A stretch of 64,000 bases of DNA from Heterotrichella gracilis. Lineage: Eukaryota > Sar > Xanthophyceae > Tribonematales > Xanthonemataceae. The notes beneath the pieces were generated by a model. The model was not told the origin of the DNA and did not search any database. It worked only from the letters and a program-made list of their open reading frames with translations. Shown in pieces: positions 1-9,184 of this stretch; position 1 is the first letter of the stretch, and each line of letters starts with the position of its first letter. The stretch is from assembly GCA_032358255.1 (NCBI GenBank), contig JAULBX010016526.1, positions 1 to 64,000 of the forward strand, written 5' to 3'. A program made the position numbers and the translations under genes.

Positions 1-42
1 GGGGGGGGGGGGGGGGGGGGGGGTGGGGGGGGGGGGGGGGGT
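1..42. repeat. Poly-G tract
   Basis: The first 42 bases are G apart from a T at 24 and a T at 42. This is simple-sequence DNA or an assembly or sequencing artefact at a contig join. Bases 43-183 hold no exon that I can support; the stretch just before 184 ends in a normal intron acceptor, so it is probably intronic. Confidence 0.85.
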
Positions 43-183
43 GGTTGCATGCTAGTTGGGGATGTGCTTCAGGTCTTGTTCCGCGTTGCAAGCTCATGTA
101 TACTAGAAGTGTCCTGTATTGCTACTATATTTTGCAAGTTTTTCATCATTATCCTGTCACGCATGCTCACCCGCCCTTCCCAG

Positions 184-1912
184 GTGGCAAGCGCGACCCG
201 GGTGACAACAGCGCTGAGGAGACTGCCACGCGGGAGATGACGGAGGAGACGGGAGGTGGGTGGGGGGGACTGGTGGGGGGTGTTGTGGGTTGTTTGGCCC
301 GCACCTACCATTGTGGGCTGCAGCACTTTGCGGTATGTGGAGTGCTATATTGCCATGGCTGTCATGTACCCATCACCACCACCACCACCACAGCCGCTAG
401 GCATGGGCCACTGCACGTGCATCTACCTCCAGTCAGCTTGAGGGTCACACAATGGGCCAGGGAACGGGCAGCGTCTCTTAGATACACAGTGGCCCACGGA
501 TGGGACCTGTCACTGGCAGATGCATGGCACAATTGCTGAGGGGGTCTTTGTCATGTGGGAGCTACCTTGCATGTCCTATATCATGTGCTGCTGCTGGATG
601 CACAGCCTCGCCTCCATATCCTCTCCGACCATGTCTGCCCCACCACACCACAACCGCCGCCCACCACCCACCTCACCCCCCACATCCCCACCACCAGGCC
701 TGCTGACTGTTGACCACATCCTTGGCGAGCTGAGCACCGTGGTGTGGTACCCAGCTGGCTTCTATGCGCTGTTCCCATACCACCTGGAGGGGTACCACCA
801 CCTGCCGCACCACTACGAGAGGTTCAGGAGGGTGCGTGTGTGGGGGGTGGGGGGCATTGCCTGAGGCTACTGCGGCTGGGGCTTGGGGGGTGGGGTGCGG
901 TTATTGTGGCCTTTGCAAGGGATTCAGGGGGTTGCATGGATGGGGTTGTGTGGGTGGGGAAGGTCCCCATTGTGGTGACCAAAGGTGAGAAGTTCTCACT
1001 GAGAACCAAATTGAACCACATGGTGATTCCCCACACCACGCGCGCTGAACCTTAAACCCTAAACCCTAACCTCAAAAACCCCACCACCCCAGGGCAAGGA
1101 GCGGCGGCGCAGCGCTGGTCTTCAGGACACCCGCGAGCTTGCTTGGATCCCTCTGGAGCAGATCTGGGATGCGCACAGCAAATGGGAGCTGCACTCATTC
1201 ATAGAGAGGATGCTCATCAGCTCAGGGTAGGTGGCAGGGTTGGGGTTTCGGCTTTCGGGGTACAGAGCATTATTGAGCGGATGCATGCAGGGTAGGTGGC
1301 AGCGGCAAGGGTGTAGGGTTTGGGGCTGCGGGTAGGGATTGGGCAAGGCTAATTTAGACCGTAATGGGTGCAAGGTGTTGGGGACAGGTTGTGGGTTGGA
1401 GGCGGTGTTGGGCTAGGGTGTAGGGCTTATGTGGAGGCCGCTGTGGGTGCATGGTGTATGGGGTGGGTTGGGGTCGTGGTTGTAGGACACAGGGTTATGA
1501 TTCAAGGGCTTAAATGATAATCTGTCCCCTGCTGACACCTACGCCCCACCCTCACCCCTACAGGCTGTTGGCGTGGCTGAGGGATCGCCAGCTGGAGCAC
1601 CTACAAACGCGCAGCCAGGACCCGCATCTCCACACATCTTGGAACCACCACCACCACGCGCCCACCACACCCACCACAGAACAACAGGAGGAGCTGCTGG
1701 GGGCGCAGCGGCATGCGGCGGGTGGAGGGGGGGCAGTAGCCATCAAAGGGGGCAGGCCCACGCCAGGTGGCGCCTCCGCTGCCTGTGCAAGGGATGAGGT
1801 GAAATGGAGGAGGAGTGAGGAGCTCATACGGAGGCGGGAGGGGGCTTCGGCGGCTGTGGCGCAGAAAGGGAGTGGTGGGGGGCGCAAGGGCAGCACACGG
1901 CGGCGGGGGTGA
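184..1912 (+). CDS. Nudix hydrolase, 3' part (5' end outside window)
   Basis: Four exons are readable: 184-255, 698-831, 1093-1226 and 1564-1912, with GT-AG borders and matching phases. The first exon encodes a Nudix box: GGKRDPGD, then ETATREMTEETG, which carries the REx2EE catalytic core that binds the divalent metal. The GGKxDPxD start of the box is the style seen in coenzyme A diphosphatases of the NUDT7 class. Later exons give GLLTVDHILGELSTVVWYP and an ELAWIPLEQIW segment, fitting the rest of a Nudix fold. The tail (from about 1610) is low-complexity, rich in His, Gly, Ala and Arg, and ends RKGSTRRRG. Such enzymes split nucleoside-diphosphate-linked substrates; the exact substrate cannot be told. 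The N-terminal exon or exons lie upstream, beyond the poly-G tract. Confidence 0.8.
1052..1069. repeat. Interstitial telomere-type motif (CCCTAAA)
   Basis: About two and a half units of CCCTAAA stand in the Nudix intron, 24 bases before the acceptor at 1091-1092. This is one of many such short arrays in introns of this window. Confidence 0.8.
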
Positions 1913-2803
1913 TGCGGTGCCGGGTGGTGGTGGTAGCACAGGTGTACAGTATGTGGTTTGGTTCACAGTGTGTGTGTGATACTGCCCTGCCCTAGTGGTG
2001 TCAGGGTGCTAGGGGCATGGCTCCACAGGGAGTATGGGTTTTTGGTGCATGCATGGTGGTGCTCATCGTCGGCAACCCCTGGGAGGGTTTTGAATAGTAT
2101 TGGAGTCACAATGCCGAATCAGAGTTTGGTTTTGGATATTGAGACAGAAGGACAGCAAGCATGCCTTGGGGCCCCACATGCGCACATGGGCGCATTCACT
2201 CCCCGTTACTTCAATTACAACATCCTCGTCACCCATGTGCACGCCTGGTGTTCCAGTGCCCTAGCCCTAGTTTATGACTGCTAGCCACTGACACTTGTGC
2301 CGCTGTAAACAGAACTACCCAGCCAGTCGAGTAGGCCAGGCGTAGCAGGCCCTTGCACACCAATGGCACGATGCATGCATGCATATGCACTCACAAGCCG
2401 TGTGTACATATACAATAAAACAACTTCGAGGACCATCAAGCACCAGCCGCCACAGGGTTTACCGAGACGTCTCTCGTGATCCACCGCCGCCAGGGCTCGC
2501 CACTGAACAAGGATGAGGTGGGTACCAGTAGGTAGCCCACAGCAGCCTTTCAACGAGTTCGGCATACAAGACAATTTGCAATTTAGTACCTCCGAGACCT
2601 TTAAGGACTTCCTCAACAGCTTTAACTGGAGCAAAGGTGGACGTTGTGTACCCTTGCACACCTCGCAGCTTTTAGGAAGGCAATGCCGTGGTTGCTATTG
2701 AAGCACACCTACAACATCACCAGCTGCCAAGAATGAACGCATTGCAGTCTGCTGTCTGCCACCGTACCCTCCACCTTCACCCCAACCTACACATCTGCAT
2801 GTA
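1913..2803. other. Intergenic region between Nudix and EndoG genes
   Basis: No exon is supported here. It should hold the Nudix 3' UTR and the EndoG promoter and 5' UTR. The only structure seen is an ATGCATGCATGCATAT palindrome near 2371-2388. Confidence 0.5.
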
Positions 2804-5800
2804 TTGCAATACACAAACCAGCTGTCATTTGGCCACCACGCACCCCACCCACCACCGCACCTCCCCGTCCCCTCCCCCAGGTTGCTCGCCTTGGGCCTGG
2901 GTGCGGCTGTGGGGGCAGGGCTGGGCGGCGCCGCCACCTGGTGGGTACTCAAAAAAAAAGCAGGTGGGTGGAGGGGCTGGGCCCAGGAGCCTGCACACCG
3001 GTTCCCTGCGTGCCTGGCTGGTGAACCCCCATCTTGATCTATCCTTTCGCCCGGCACGCCCACCAGACCTTTCACATACTACCCCTTGCGCCTCCGCTTG
3101 CGCCCTGGCCTGCTGCAGTGGCGCAACCATCAATTGCCTAGCAGAGATCTCCGAGAACGTTATAATTGTGGCAAGACTGCCGCAGTTGATTAAAACTTGT
3201 TTTATGCAATACAGTGCACATCACCACTGCCACCCCCAGGGCAGCCCGGTAAAGTGCCCATTATGCATGCAGGCACCAATCCGTGAACACTAAACTCTAA
3301 CCTGGGTTGTGCCCTATGCGCAGGCGCCACTCCCTCACATTCGGCACTCAAGCACGGTACGTGTGCGGGGCTGTGGGCTCAACGCTCAGCTTGGGCGCCA
3401 TTTGGGAAACCCGTGGTCTTGATGTAACATACTGGTATAGGATTTGTGGCTTTAGAGAATGGGGTGAATTCCTGAACAGTGGGATGTACCTTGGGGCTGG
3501 CTGGGGTGGGGTCATTTTTCTTTGCTTGACCACCCATGGCCGCAACTTTCAATCAGCACTGGTGCAGACATAACAATCATTGGCCCATCTATGGCCAATT
3601 CACTCTCCACCCATATCGGCAGGCGTACCGATCAGTGACCCCCTGCGTTTCTTCGATGGCTTTGTGCTGTCCTTTGACACGCGCACCAGGAACCCTCGCT
3701 GGGTGATCGAGCACCTCACGCCCGCAACTACCAAGGGGCAGGCCAGCAGGTGGGGCCACTGGCGCTGGATCTAGGGTTTGCTAAGGGTTTAGGGTTATCG
3801 AGCACCAGGGACCAGGCCTAGACATCCAGAGCCTGAGTTAAATCCATTTCCTCAGGACCAAGGATAATACGATAAGAATAGGACCCATTGTTATTTTTGA
3901 ATTTGGTTAGTACCCTTGTCAAGACCGTGTCCTTTGACCCCCATGAACACCCTCCGCATGACTTTGTGTAGGCTCCAATGCCCCCCACTTGATGTGCCCC
4001 TGGCCCCCCTGCCTCCAGGGACAAGTCCCGCTTCCACGAGGACCGCACCCTTGACCCCCGCATGCGCAGCAAGCTGGACGACTACCGCAACTCGGGCTAC
4101 GACAGAGGGCACATGGTGAGACACCTGGCATAGGGGCGGCACCTGCCCGCCACATGCCCTGTGCTGGTTGTGGGTTTCCCCTGCAGTATAGGAGGGCTGC
4201 GCAGCAGCAAGAGTAAATTTGAGCAAACGTTGCTGACATACGCTGTTGGAAATGGAGGCTCTAGTGTTTTACTACACTTGGCAGGGGCAGAAGCCACATA
4301 CTACAGCCTCCATTGCATGGGCTGCCAGTTGCTGTCCACACACCCTCCACCACATGCTACCACCTGCCTTCCCCCCACCCACCCCCTCGCCCCCCATGTG
4401 CAGGCCCCCGCCGCCAACTTCAAGTCCAGCCAGTCCGCCATGGACCAGACCTTCAACCTAAGCAACATGAGCCCGCAGGTGGGACCGGGGTTCAACCGAG
4501 ACTACTGGGCGCGCTTTGAGAAGTTCATCAAGGACCTTACGGGGGTGTGCAGCGACGTGTGGGTGGTGACGGGACCGCTGTACCTGCCGCGCAAGGGGCC
4601 GCAGGGGCAGTTTGTGATGGCGCATCCAATGATAGGTGAGTGCGGGTAGCTATGTGCAGTTGTGGTGGTGGTAGTGGTGGTGGGGGGGTAAGTGGGGTGA
4701 AAGGTGAGCATCTATAATCTAGAGGAACCCTAAGAGAAAATTATACACAAAGAAGAAATGTGAAGCATTCATTACTGTGGGGTGGAAATGAGGACATTAA
4801 ATGCACTGAAATGGGGAAGGGAGAAAGAGTGCAGAGGGGCCAGACTGTGCGTGGTACACAGCTGTACAGGACAAGCTATGTGCTGCACTCCTCTATGTGC
4901 AATGCATGAATGGCACTGTGGTATACATACGTGCGTGCCACTCCATCCCCCCTTTCCTCCTCTCCCACCCCCCTCCCCATCACCCCCCCCTGCAGGCCAG
5001 CCCCCCAGCCTTGTGTCAGTCCCCACCCACTACTACAAGGTGGTGCTGGGGGAGACAAAGCGGGGGGCCCGCACGCTGCTGGCGGCATGGGTCATGCCCA
5101 ACGCGCCCATAGACCCAAACACCCCGCTGGCGCTGTTCTCGGTGCCGATAGATGCCCTGGAGGCTGCAGCAGGTGGGGGATTGCAGGAATGCTTGGGGAA
5201 CCCTAAACCCTAAAGCGTTGAATTTCTTGGAGACACCTAAAACCACTACGCGCATTTCTTTACTTACAAGCACAACCGGCCTTGGCGTACTGGTCGTATA
5301 TTCTGCCCACTGCAATCTTTCTGCTGTCATCAGAAGGAGACAACAAGATGTGCAGCCAATTCTCTCATGACTTGCAAATGTAGTGACAGAAAGTCTCCAT
5401 TATCCATTATCGCCCCCATCCCAGATGTGATTATCACCCAACCCCGCACCCACCCCCAGGCATCAAGTTCTTCCCTCACTACCTGGACAGCGACCGCATG
5501 GCAGCGCTTGACCGTGCAGCGCTGAGCTGGCAGCGGGTGGCGCAGGCGCAGATGCGACGACAGTTGGCAGCAGGCATGGTGGAACACGGCTTGCATCTGC
5601 TGGAGGGGCCAGGTGGGGTTGGGGGGACCCTGCTGGTTGTAGGGTTCTGCTGTGTGGGGTGAAGGGTTTTATTGGATGGAAGATGGCACAGTACTGTTGC
5701 CAGAGGGACGCTGGTGTGTGGGAGGGGCAGGGGGATGCCTGGCTTGGGGTTCGGTAAAACCCTAACAAAGGGTTTATGGTTCTGCTATGGAATCCTCGAG

Positions 5801-6474
5801 TGCTTGCCCAAACCCCCATTTGCCTTTTGCAGGCACAGACAGTGCACAGGCAGCTACACCCTCTGCCACCACAGTCGCCATCCCCGCACCCACAATCACC
5901 ACCACCCCAGTGCCAGTACCCACAGGTACCCACCCCCACCCTCCCAACCCTGCACACCAGCACCCCCGTGCCACAGGTGTTCATTGCCACATGTCCTTCG
6001 CCACTTGCCCCATGCCCTACCAACCGTTTGCGTGTATTTAAGGCTGTGCTAGGGTAACCGCTACTCTTGCCGCACTGCTGGAATGCGTGCAACTGCCCAA
6101 TAGTACACACCGATGCACTTCTGCCGCCCTCCTCTCATGCTGCCTCACAGTGCTCCCCTCCATCCCTGGGGACCCCGGATGTCATAACCTGCAACACCTT
6201 TTCCGGGCAGGGAACTAATGCTTTTTGCCTGTTTTGCAACCAAACCCCTTTTGCTTCCACAAATCCCCCCCTCCCCTGACCCTCAGGCGCTGGTGGTCGA
6301 GGTGCGGTGCACGTGTGCGAGGAGGTGGCGTGTGCGCTGCCGGTGGAGGGCTGGTTCAAGCGCCAGGGGTCCGGCAGGGGTCGGGGAGAGGGGCAGGGCC
6401 GAGAACAGGGGCGGGTGGGGGGGCGCCAGGGGCCAGGCGTGGGGGAGCCGCGCCCAGGGTCCACAGGGAGTTAG
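2804..6474 (+). CDS. ENDOG: EndoG-type DNA/RNA non-specific endonuclease
   Basis: Exons read 2804(or 2881)-2963, 3623-3749, 4019-4115, 4404-4635, 4996-5172, 5460-5612, 5833-5976 (a donor at 5926 is also possible) and 6287-6474; phases agree throughout, about 425 residues. The first exon has a hydrophobic segment (LALGLGAAVGAGLGGAATWW) followed by KKK, matching the N-terminal anchor of mitochondrial EndoG. The core shows FDGFVLSFDTRTRNPRWVIEHLTP, the active-site DRGH (around 4101-4112), NFKSSQSAMDQTFNLSNMSPQ with the metal-binding Asn, and VTGPLYLPR. The enzyme cuts DNA and RNA in a Mg-dependent way and in other eukaryotes sits between the mitochondrial membranes. The C-terminal exons are low-complexity and lineage-specific. 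The start is uncertain: the first exon is open back to Met at 2804, but CCCCCAG just before 2881 also looks like an acceptor, so a further 5' exon may exist. Confidence 0.9.
3861..3918. repeat. Possible degenerate relative of the 59.3-kb hairpin element
   Basis: An EndoG intron holds GGATAATACGATAAGAATAG, later followed by TTAGTACCC. It resembles GGTAATACGATAATAATAG at 59263-59281 and its TTATTACCC end. Only part of the pairing is left, so membership of the same family is tentative. Confidence 0.35.
5199..5214. repeat. Interstitial telomere-type motif
   Basis: Two CCCTAAA units lie 27 bases after the EndoG donor at 5173. Confidence 0.75.
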
Positions 6475-6699
6475 GTAGTGATGAGCGCTAGTGTGTACCT
6501 GTGCCAGCAATGGGTTCGCCCAAAATGTAGCCTAGGCTGGCATTGTGCAGCTGCCTGCCTTGCCTTGGGCCTGAGGTAGCCCAGGCGTGCTTCGCAATAA
6601 ACTTCTATTATTTCAATACGTCTTATCTAGCTTCGTAGTGTTGTGAATGGACTTATATCAAGCGCAGCGCAGCCTGACAGTGAACGCTAAAAGAACCAA
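6475..6699. other. EndoG 3' flank
   Basis: No exon is seen. It should hold the EndoG 3' UTR; AATAAA at 6596 is a possible polyadenylation signal, though green algae usually use TGTAA. Confidence 0.35.
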
Positions 6700-7047
6700 C
6701 ACCGCTGCAGCTGGGTGGGTACCCTGTATTGGGTTCGTGCAGACGAAACCCCTGCGGACAGGTGCAGGGCACCAGTAGTTGGGAGGTAAAATACACCGCA
6801 TCGTACGATGACAAAGGTAGTCCACTGCTGTTCTTGTGGCTTCTATGTGAACGCTCAGTTTTTTGACAGATGCATGCATGCATCTGCTCGGCAGGGGGAG
6901 TCCAACACATTCCATCCCCTGTCCTAATACGCAAGGGCTAGGTCCTTATGAGTAGCCAGTGCCGAGATCGTGCGCGAAACGAGCAGTTGGTTGACCTATG
7001 CTAAGCGCCCGTTACTACGCCTCGCTACGGTTGCTGACCTGCGTTGA
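6700..7047. repeat. Diverged direct repeat, copy 1 (5' flank of ORF 7220)
   Basis: This block aligns over about 340 bases with 8690-9033. Shared landmarks in order are GGGTACCCTGTATTGGGT/GGGAACCTTGTATTTGGA, the 20-base palindrome at 6867-6886, GCAGGGGGAGTCCAACACAT, TCCTTATGAGTAGCC, GATCGTGCGCGAAACGAGCA, CTATGCTAAGCGCCC and TACGCCTCGCT. By eye, identity looks about three quarters or more, highest from the palindrome onward. ORF 7220 starts about 330 bases beyond the palindrome. Confidence 0.85.
6867..6886. promoter_or_regulatory. Perfect 20-bp palindrome, copy 1
   Basis: CAGATGCATGCATGCATCTG is its own reverse complement. The same 20 bases occur in the second copy of the block at 8851-8870 and are unchanged there although the surroundings have diverged, which hints at a protein-binding or structural role. 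A regulatory function is inference only. Confidence 0.5.
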
Positions 7048-7219
7048 TATAGGCACTGTTAACTCAGAGCAGGTCAGTGGTTCCCCAGCTGATACAAACT
7101 CCTGTGCGGTGTTGGCCTGAAACCAAAGGTAGCAGCACCACGTTTTGAAGAGGGCACGGTGCGCAACTGCGGTGTCCACCTGAACACTCTTGTAGTTTAT
7201 GTAGTATTGATAGGCGCTC

Positions 7220-7953
7220 ATGGACCCCATGAAAACTGAACCAACCTCTCTCCGCACCATGAAGGATGCACAAACACAAACAGACTTTGAGATTAATGCT
7301 TGCTGTGAGCAGTTTCGCTCCTTGAACGCCAGGCAGCTTGCAGCCCCCAGCACTGGTGGCAGCTCAGCCAGCCCTGAAGGTGTGCCCGTCACACAGGGAG
7401 CTGGCATACATATTCAGCAGCAGCTGGGCAGCCTCTCACAGATTGGGACCCAGCCACTGACAGCGTCGGAGGCAGAGGCAAATATCAGGGCAAACAATGA
7501 GCTAATCAGGAGAGAGGTTACCACGCGTAGGGAACGCCGGATGTGGGAGGACTTTGGGGCGGGGATGGTCCTGCACCAGGCTGCAGAAGACATAAAGATC
7601 ATTTGCTTCAGGAGCGCGTGAAGCGCCCACGGCCTATCACCGTCAGCCGCGGCCTCTTGTCAGTTGCTGAGGCCTGCCCAGGCAAGCAGCGCGCTGCAGT
7701 TGGACCGGCAAAGTCTCCCAGTGACCTGCCAGCGCTGTTTGCCAGAGTGGCCACTGGCGAAAGCCGCCTGAACTACCCTTTGCTCCTTAAGACAATGGAC
7801 GCGCACGTGGGGAACGCGCTTCGGGTGTTGCAAGTGCAACCTGAGCTGCTTCAGAAATACCCCGAGGAGTGCGAGTGGTTGCAGGCCTATGCGGATTCCA
7901 GGCAGGTCTTGAGGGAGGGCTTTGGAAGCAGGTCTCGTAAGCCTGCAGCCTAG
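7220..7953 (+). CDS. Unrecognised ORF, possibly two exons
   Basis: An open frame from Met at 7220 (MDPMKTEPTSLRTMK...) stays open to 7621, and an overlapping frame carries on to a stop at 7951-7953. They join cleanly if 7568-7611 is removed: it begins GT, ends TTGCTTCAG, keeps phase 0 and gives GAGM followed by ERVKRPRPITV; the product would be 229 residues. At 44 bases this would be a very short intron, so a frameshift in a decaying gene is the alternative. The predicted protein is polar, with a charged stretch (NNELIRREVTTRRERRMWEDF) that may be helical and a conserved-looking tail (LNYPLLLKTMDAHVGNALRVLQ). No signal peptide, membrane segment or known motif is visible. It follows a copy of the block that also precedes the CDP-DAG synthase gene. 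Confidence 0.4.
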
Positions 7954-8689
7954 TGACCGAACTGCTTTGGACCCACCGTGTATTGAAGGCCACTTGGTGT
8001 CTTTTCTGGTCAGTGCTCCACGTTGGAAGTCAGCTTGCGACAGTGGCTGTTACACCGATATTGTGGGTGGATGTGGGGTAGGAACCAGGGCAGGAGACAG
8101 ATTTTTGTGAACTTACAGACTGAAGTAGTAAAGTAGTTGTGGGACCTATCTGGAAGGTGGGGTTTGGAAGAGAGTCATGCTCTTGGAGACCAACACGTGG
8201 TGTCACAAACTCAGTCAGAATGTGCTGTTAGGTGCATTGAAGTCTCGGGGAGTTTCACTTTGCCAACTTGATATTGTTGTCAACTGAGCCAACCTAGTGT
8301 TTATGATGGCGTTTTGTGCATATGCGTTGTGGCAGAGGCCCGGGCTTGTTAATCCCTGGGCATATTTGGAATTGGAGATACATTTTGCCAACCTCCTAGC
8401 TATAGCCCAGTAGTCAGGGCACTCTGTAACGGTGAGGCCAAAAACTGACCTTTTGCCACACCGTCAAGCAGTTGCAAACCACCAGCCTGGGTTGTCTTCT
8501 TGTATTTCCCCTTTGGCAAACCTTGGCTGCCGGCTCTCCCTACTGGGGGTGGCTGTATTAATTGCTACATGGTCTGGGGTGGAGCGTTGGAAGCAGAACG
8601 AGACTGATGTCAACAGTACCCCTGGCTTCAGCTAGACACGGTTTGATGGACTACAAATACTTTTGAGGAAGTACAAGTTGGTGCTCTCC
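7954..8689. other. Region between ORF 7220 and repeat copy 2
   Basis: No exon is supported. The sequence is of balanced composition with no long repeat seen. Confidence 0.4.
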
Positions 8690-9033
8690 TCCCTTGTGCC
8701 AACTTGGGTACTGGGTGGGAACCTTGTATTTGGATCGTGCAGACAAATCCTTAACAAGGCACCAGTTATTGGAGGTCTGTTCACCGCATAGTACGGTAAC
8801 AACACCTCACTGCTGTTTTCGTGGCCACCGTGTACATGCTCAGTCTTTGACAGATGCATGCATGCATCTGCTCAGCAGGGGGAGTCCAACACATTCCATC
8901 CCCTGTCCTATCAAAAAGGGCCAGGTCCTTATGAGTAGCCTGTGCAGGGATCGTGCGCGAAACGAGCAGTGGATGACCTATGCTAAGCGCCCTTTACTAC
9001 GCCTCGCTGTGCTTGCTGACCTGCGTTTATATA
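8690..9033. repeat. Diverged direct repeat, copy 2 (5' flank of CDP-DAG synthase)
   Basis: This is the partner of 6700-7047. It ends about 150 bases before the ATG of the CDP-DAG synthase gene at 9185, so it probably holds that gene's promoter and 5' UTR. The distance from the palindrome to the ATG (about 315-335 bases) is nearly the same in both copies. Confidence 0.85.
8851..8870. promoter_or_regulatory. Perfect 20-bp palindrome, copy 2
   Basis: CAGATGCATGCATGCATCTG again, 315 bases before the start codon at 9185. Confidence 0.5.
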
Positions 9034-9184
9034 TCCACGGTAACCAGTAACAAGCTCCTCACCATCCATGCCATGCATTGTGTACCGTGAGCCAGACTTC
9101 GATTGCTTCACCACCTGGAAGTGCAGAGGCAGTCGCCACTTTCGGTGTAACCCTTGAGGTCGTTGCTCGACCTGGGAGGGCACC

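Noticed and set aside
2688-3293. 201-codon ORF overlapping the first EndoG exon
   Set aside because: It is in another frame; only the 2804-2963 frame gives the hydrophobic anchor that splices in phase to the nuclease core.
6662-9040. Long-terminal-repeat element bounded by the two ~340-bp repeats
   Set aside because: No retroelement coding parts lie between, the repeats lack typical ends, and the right copy abuts a normal host gene at promoter distance.
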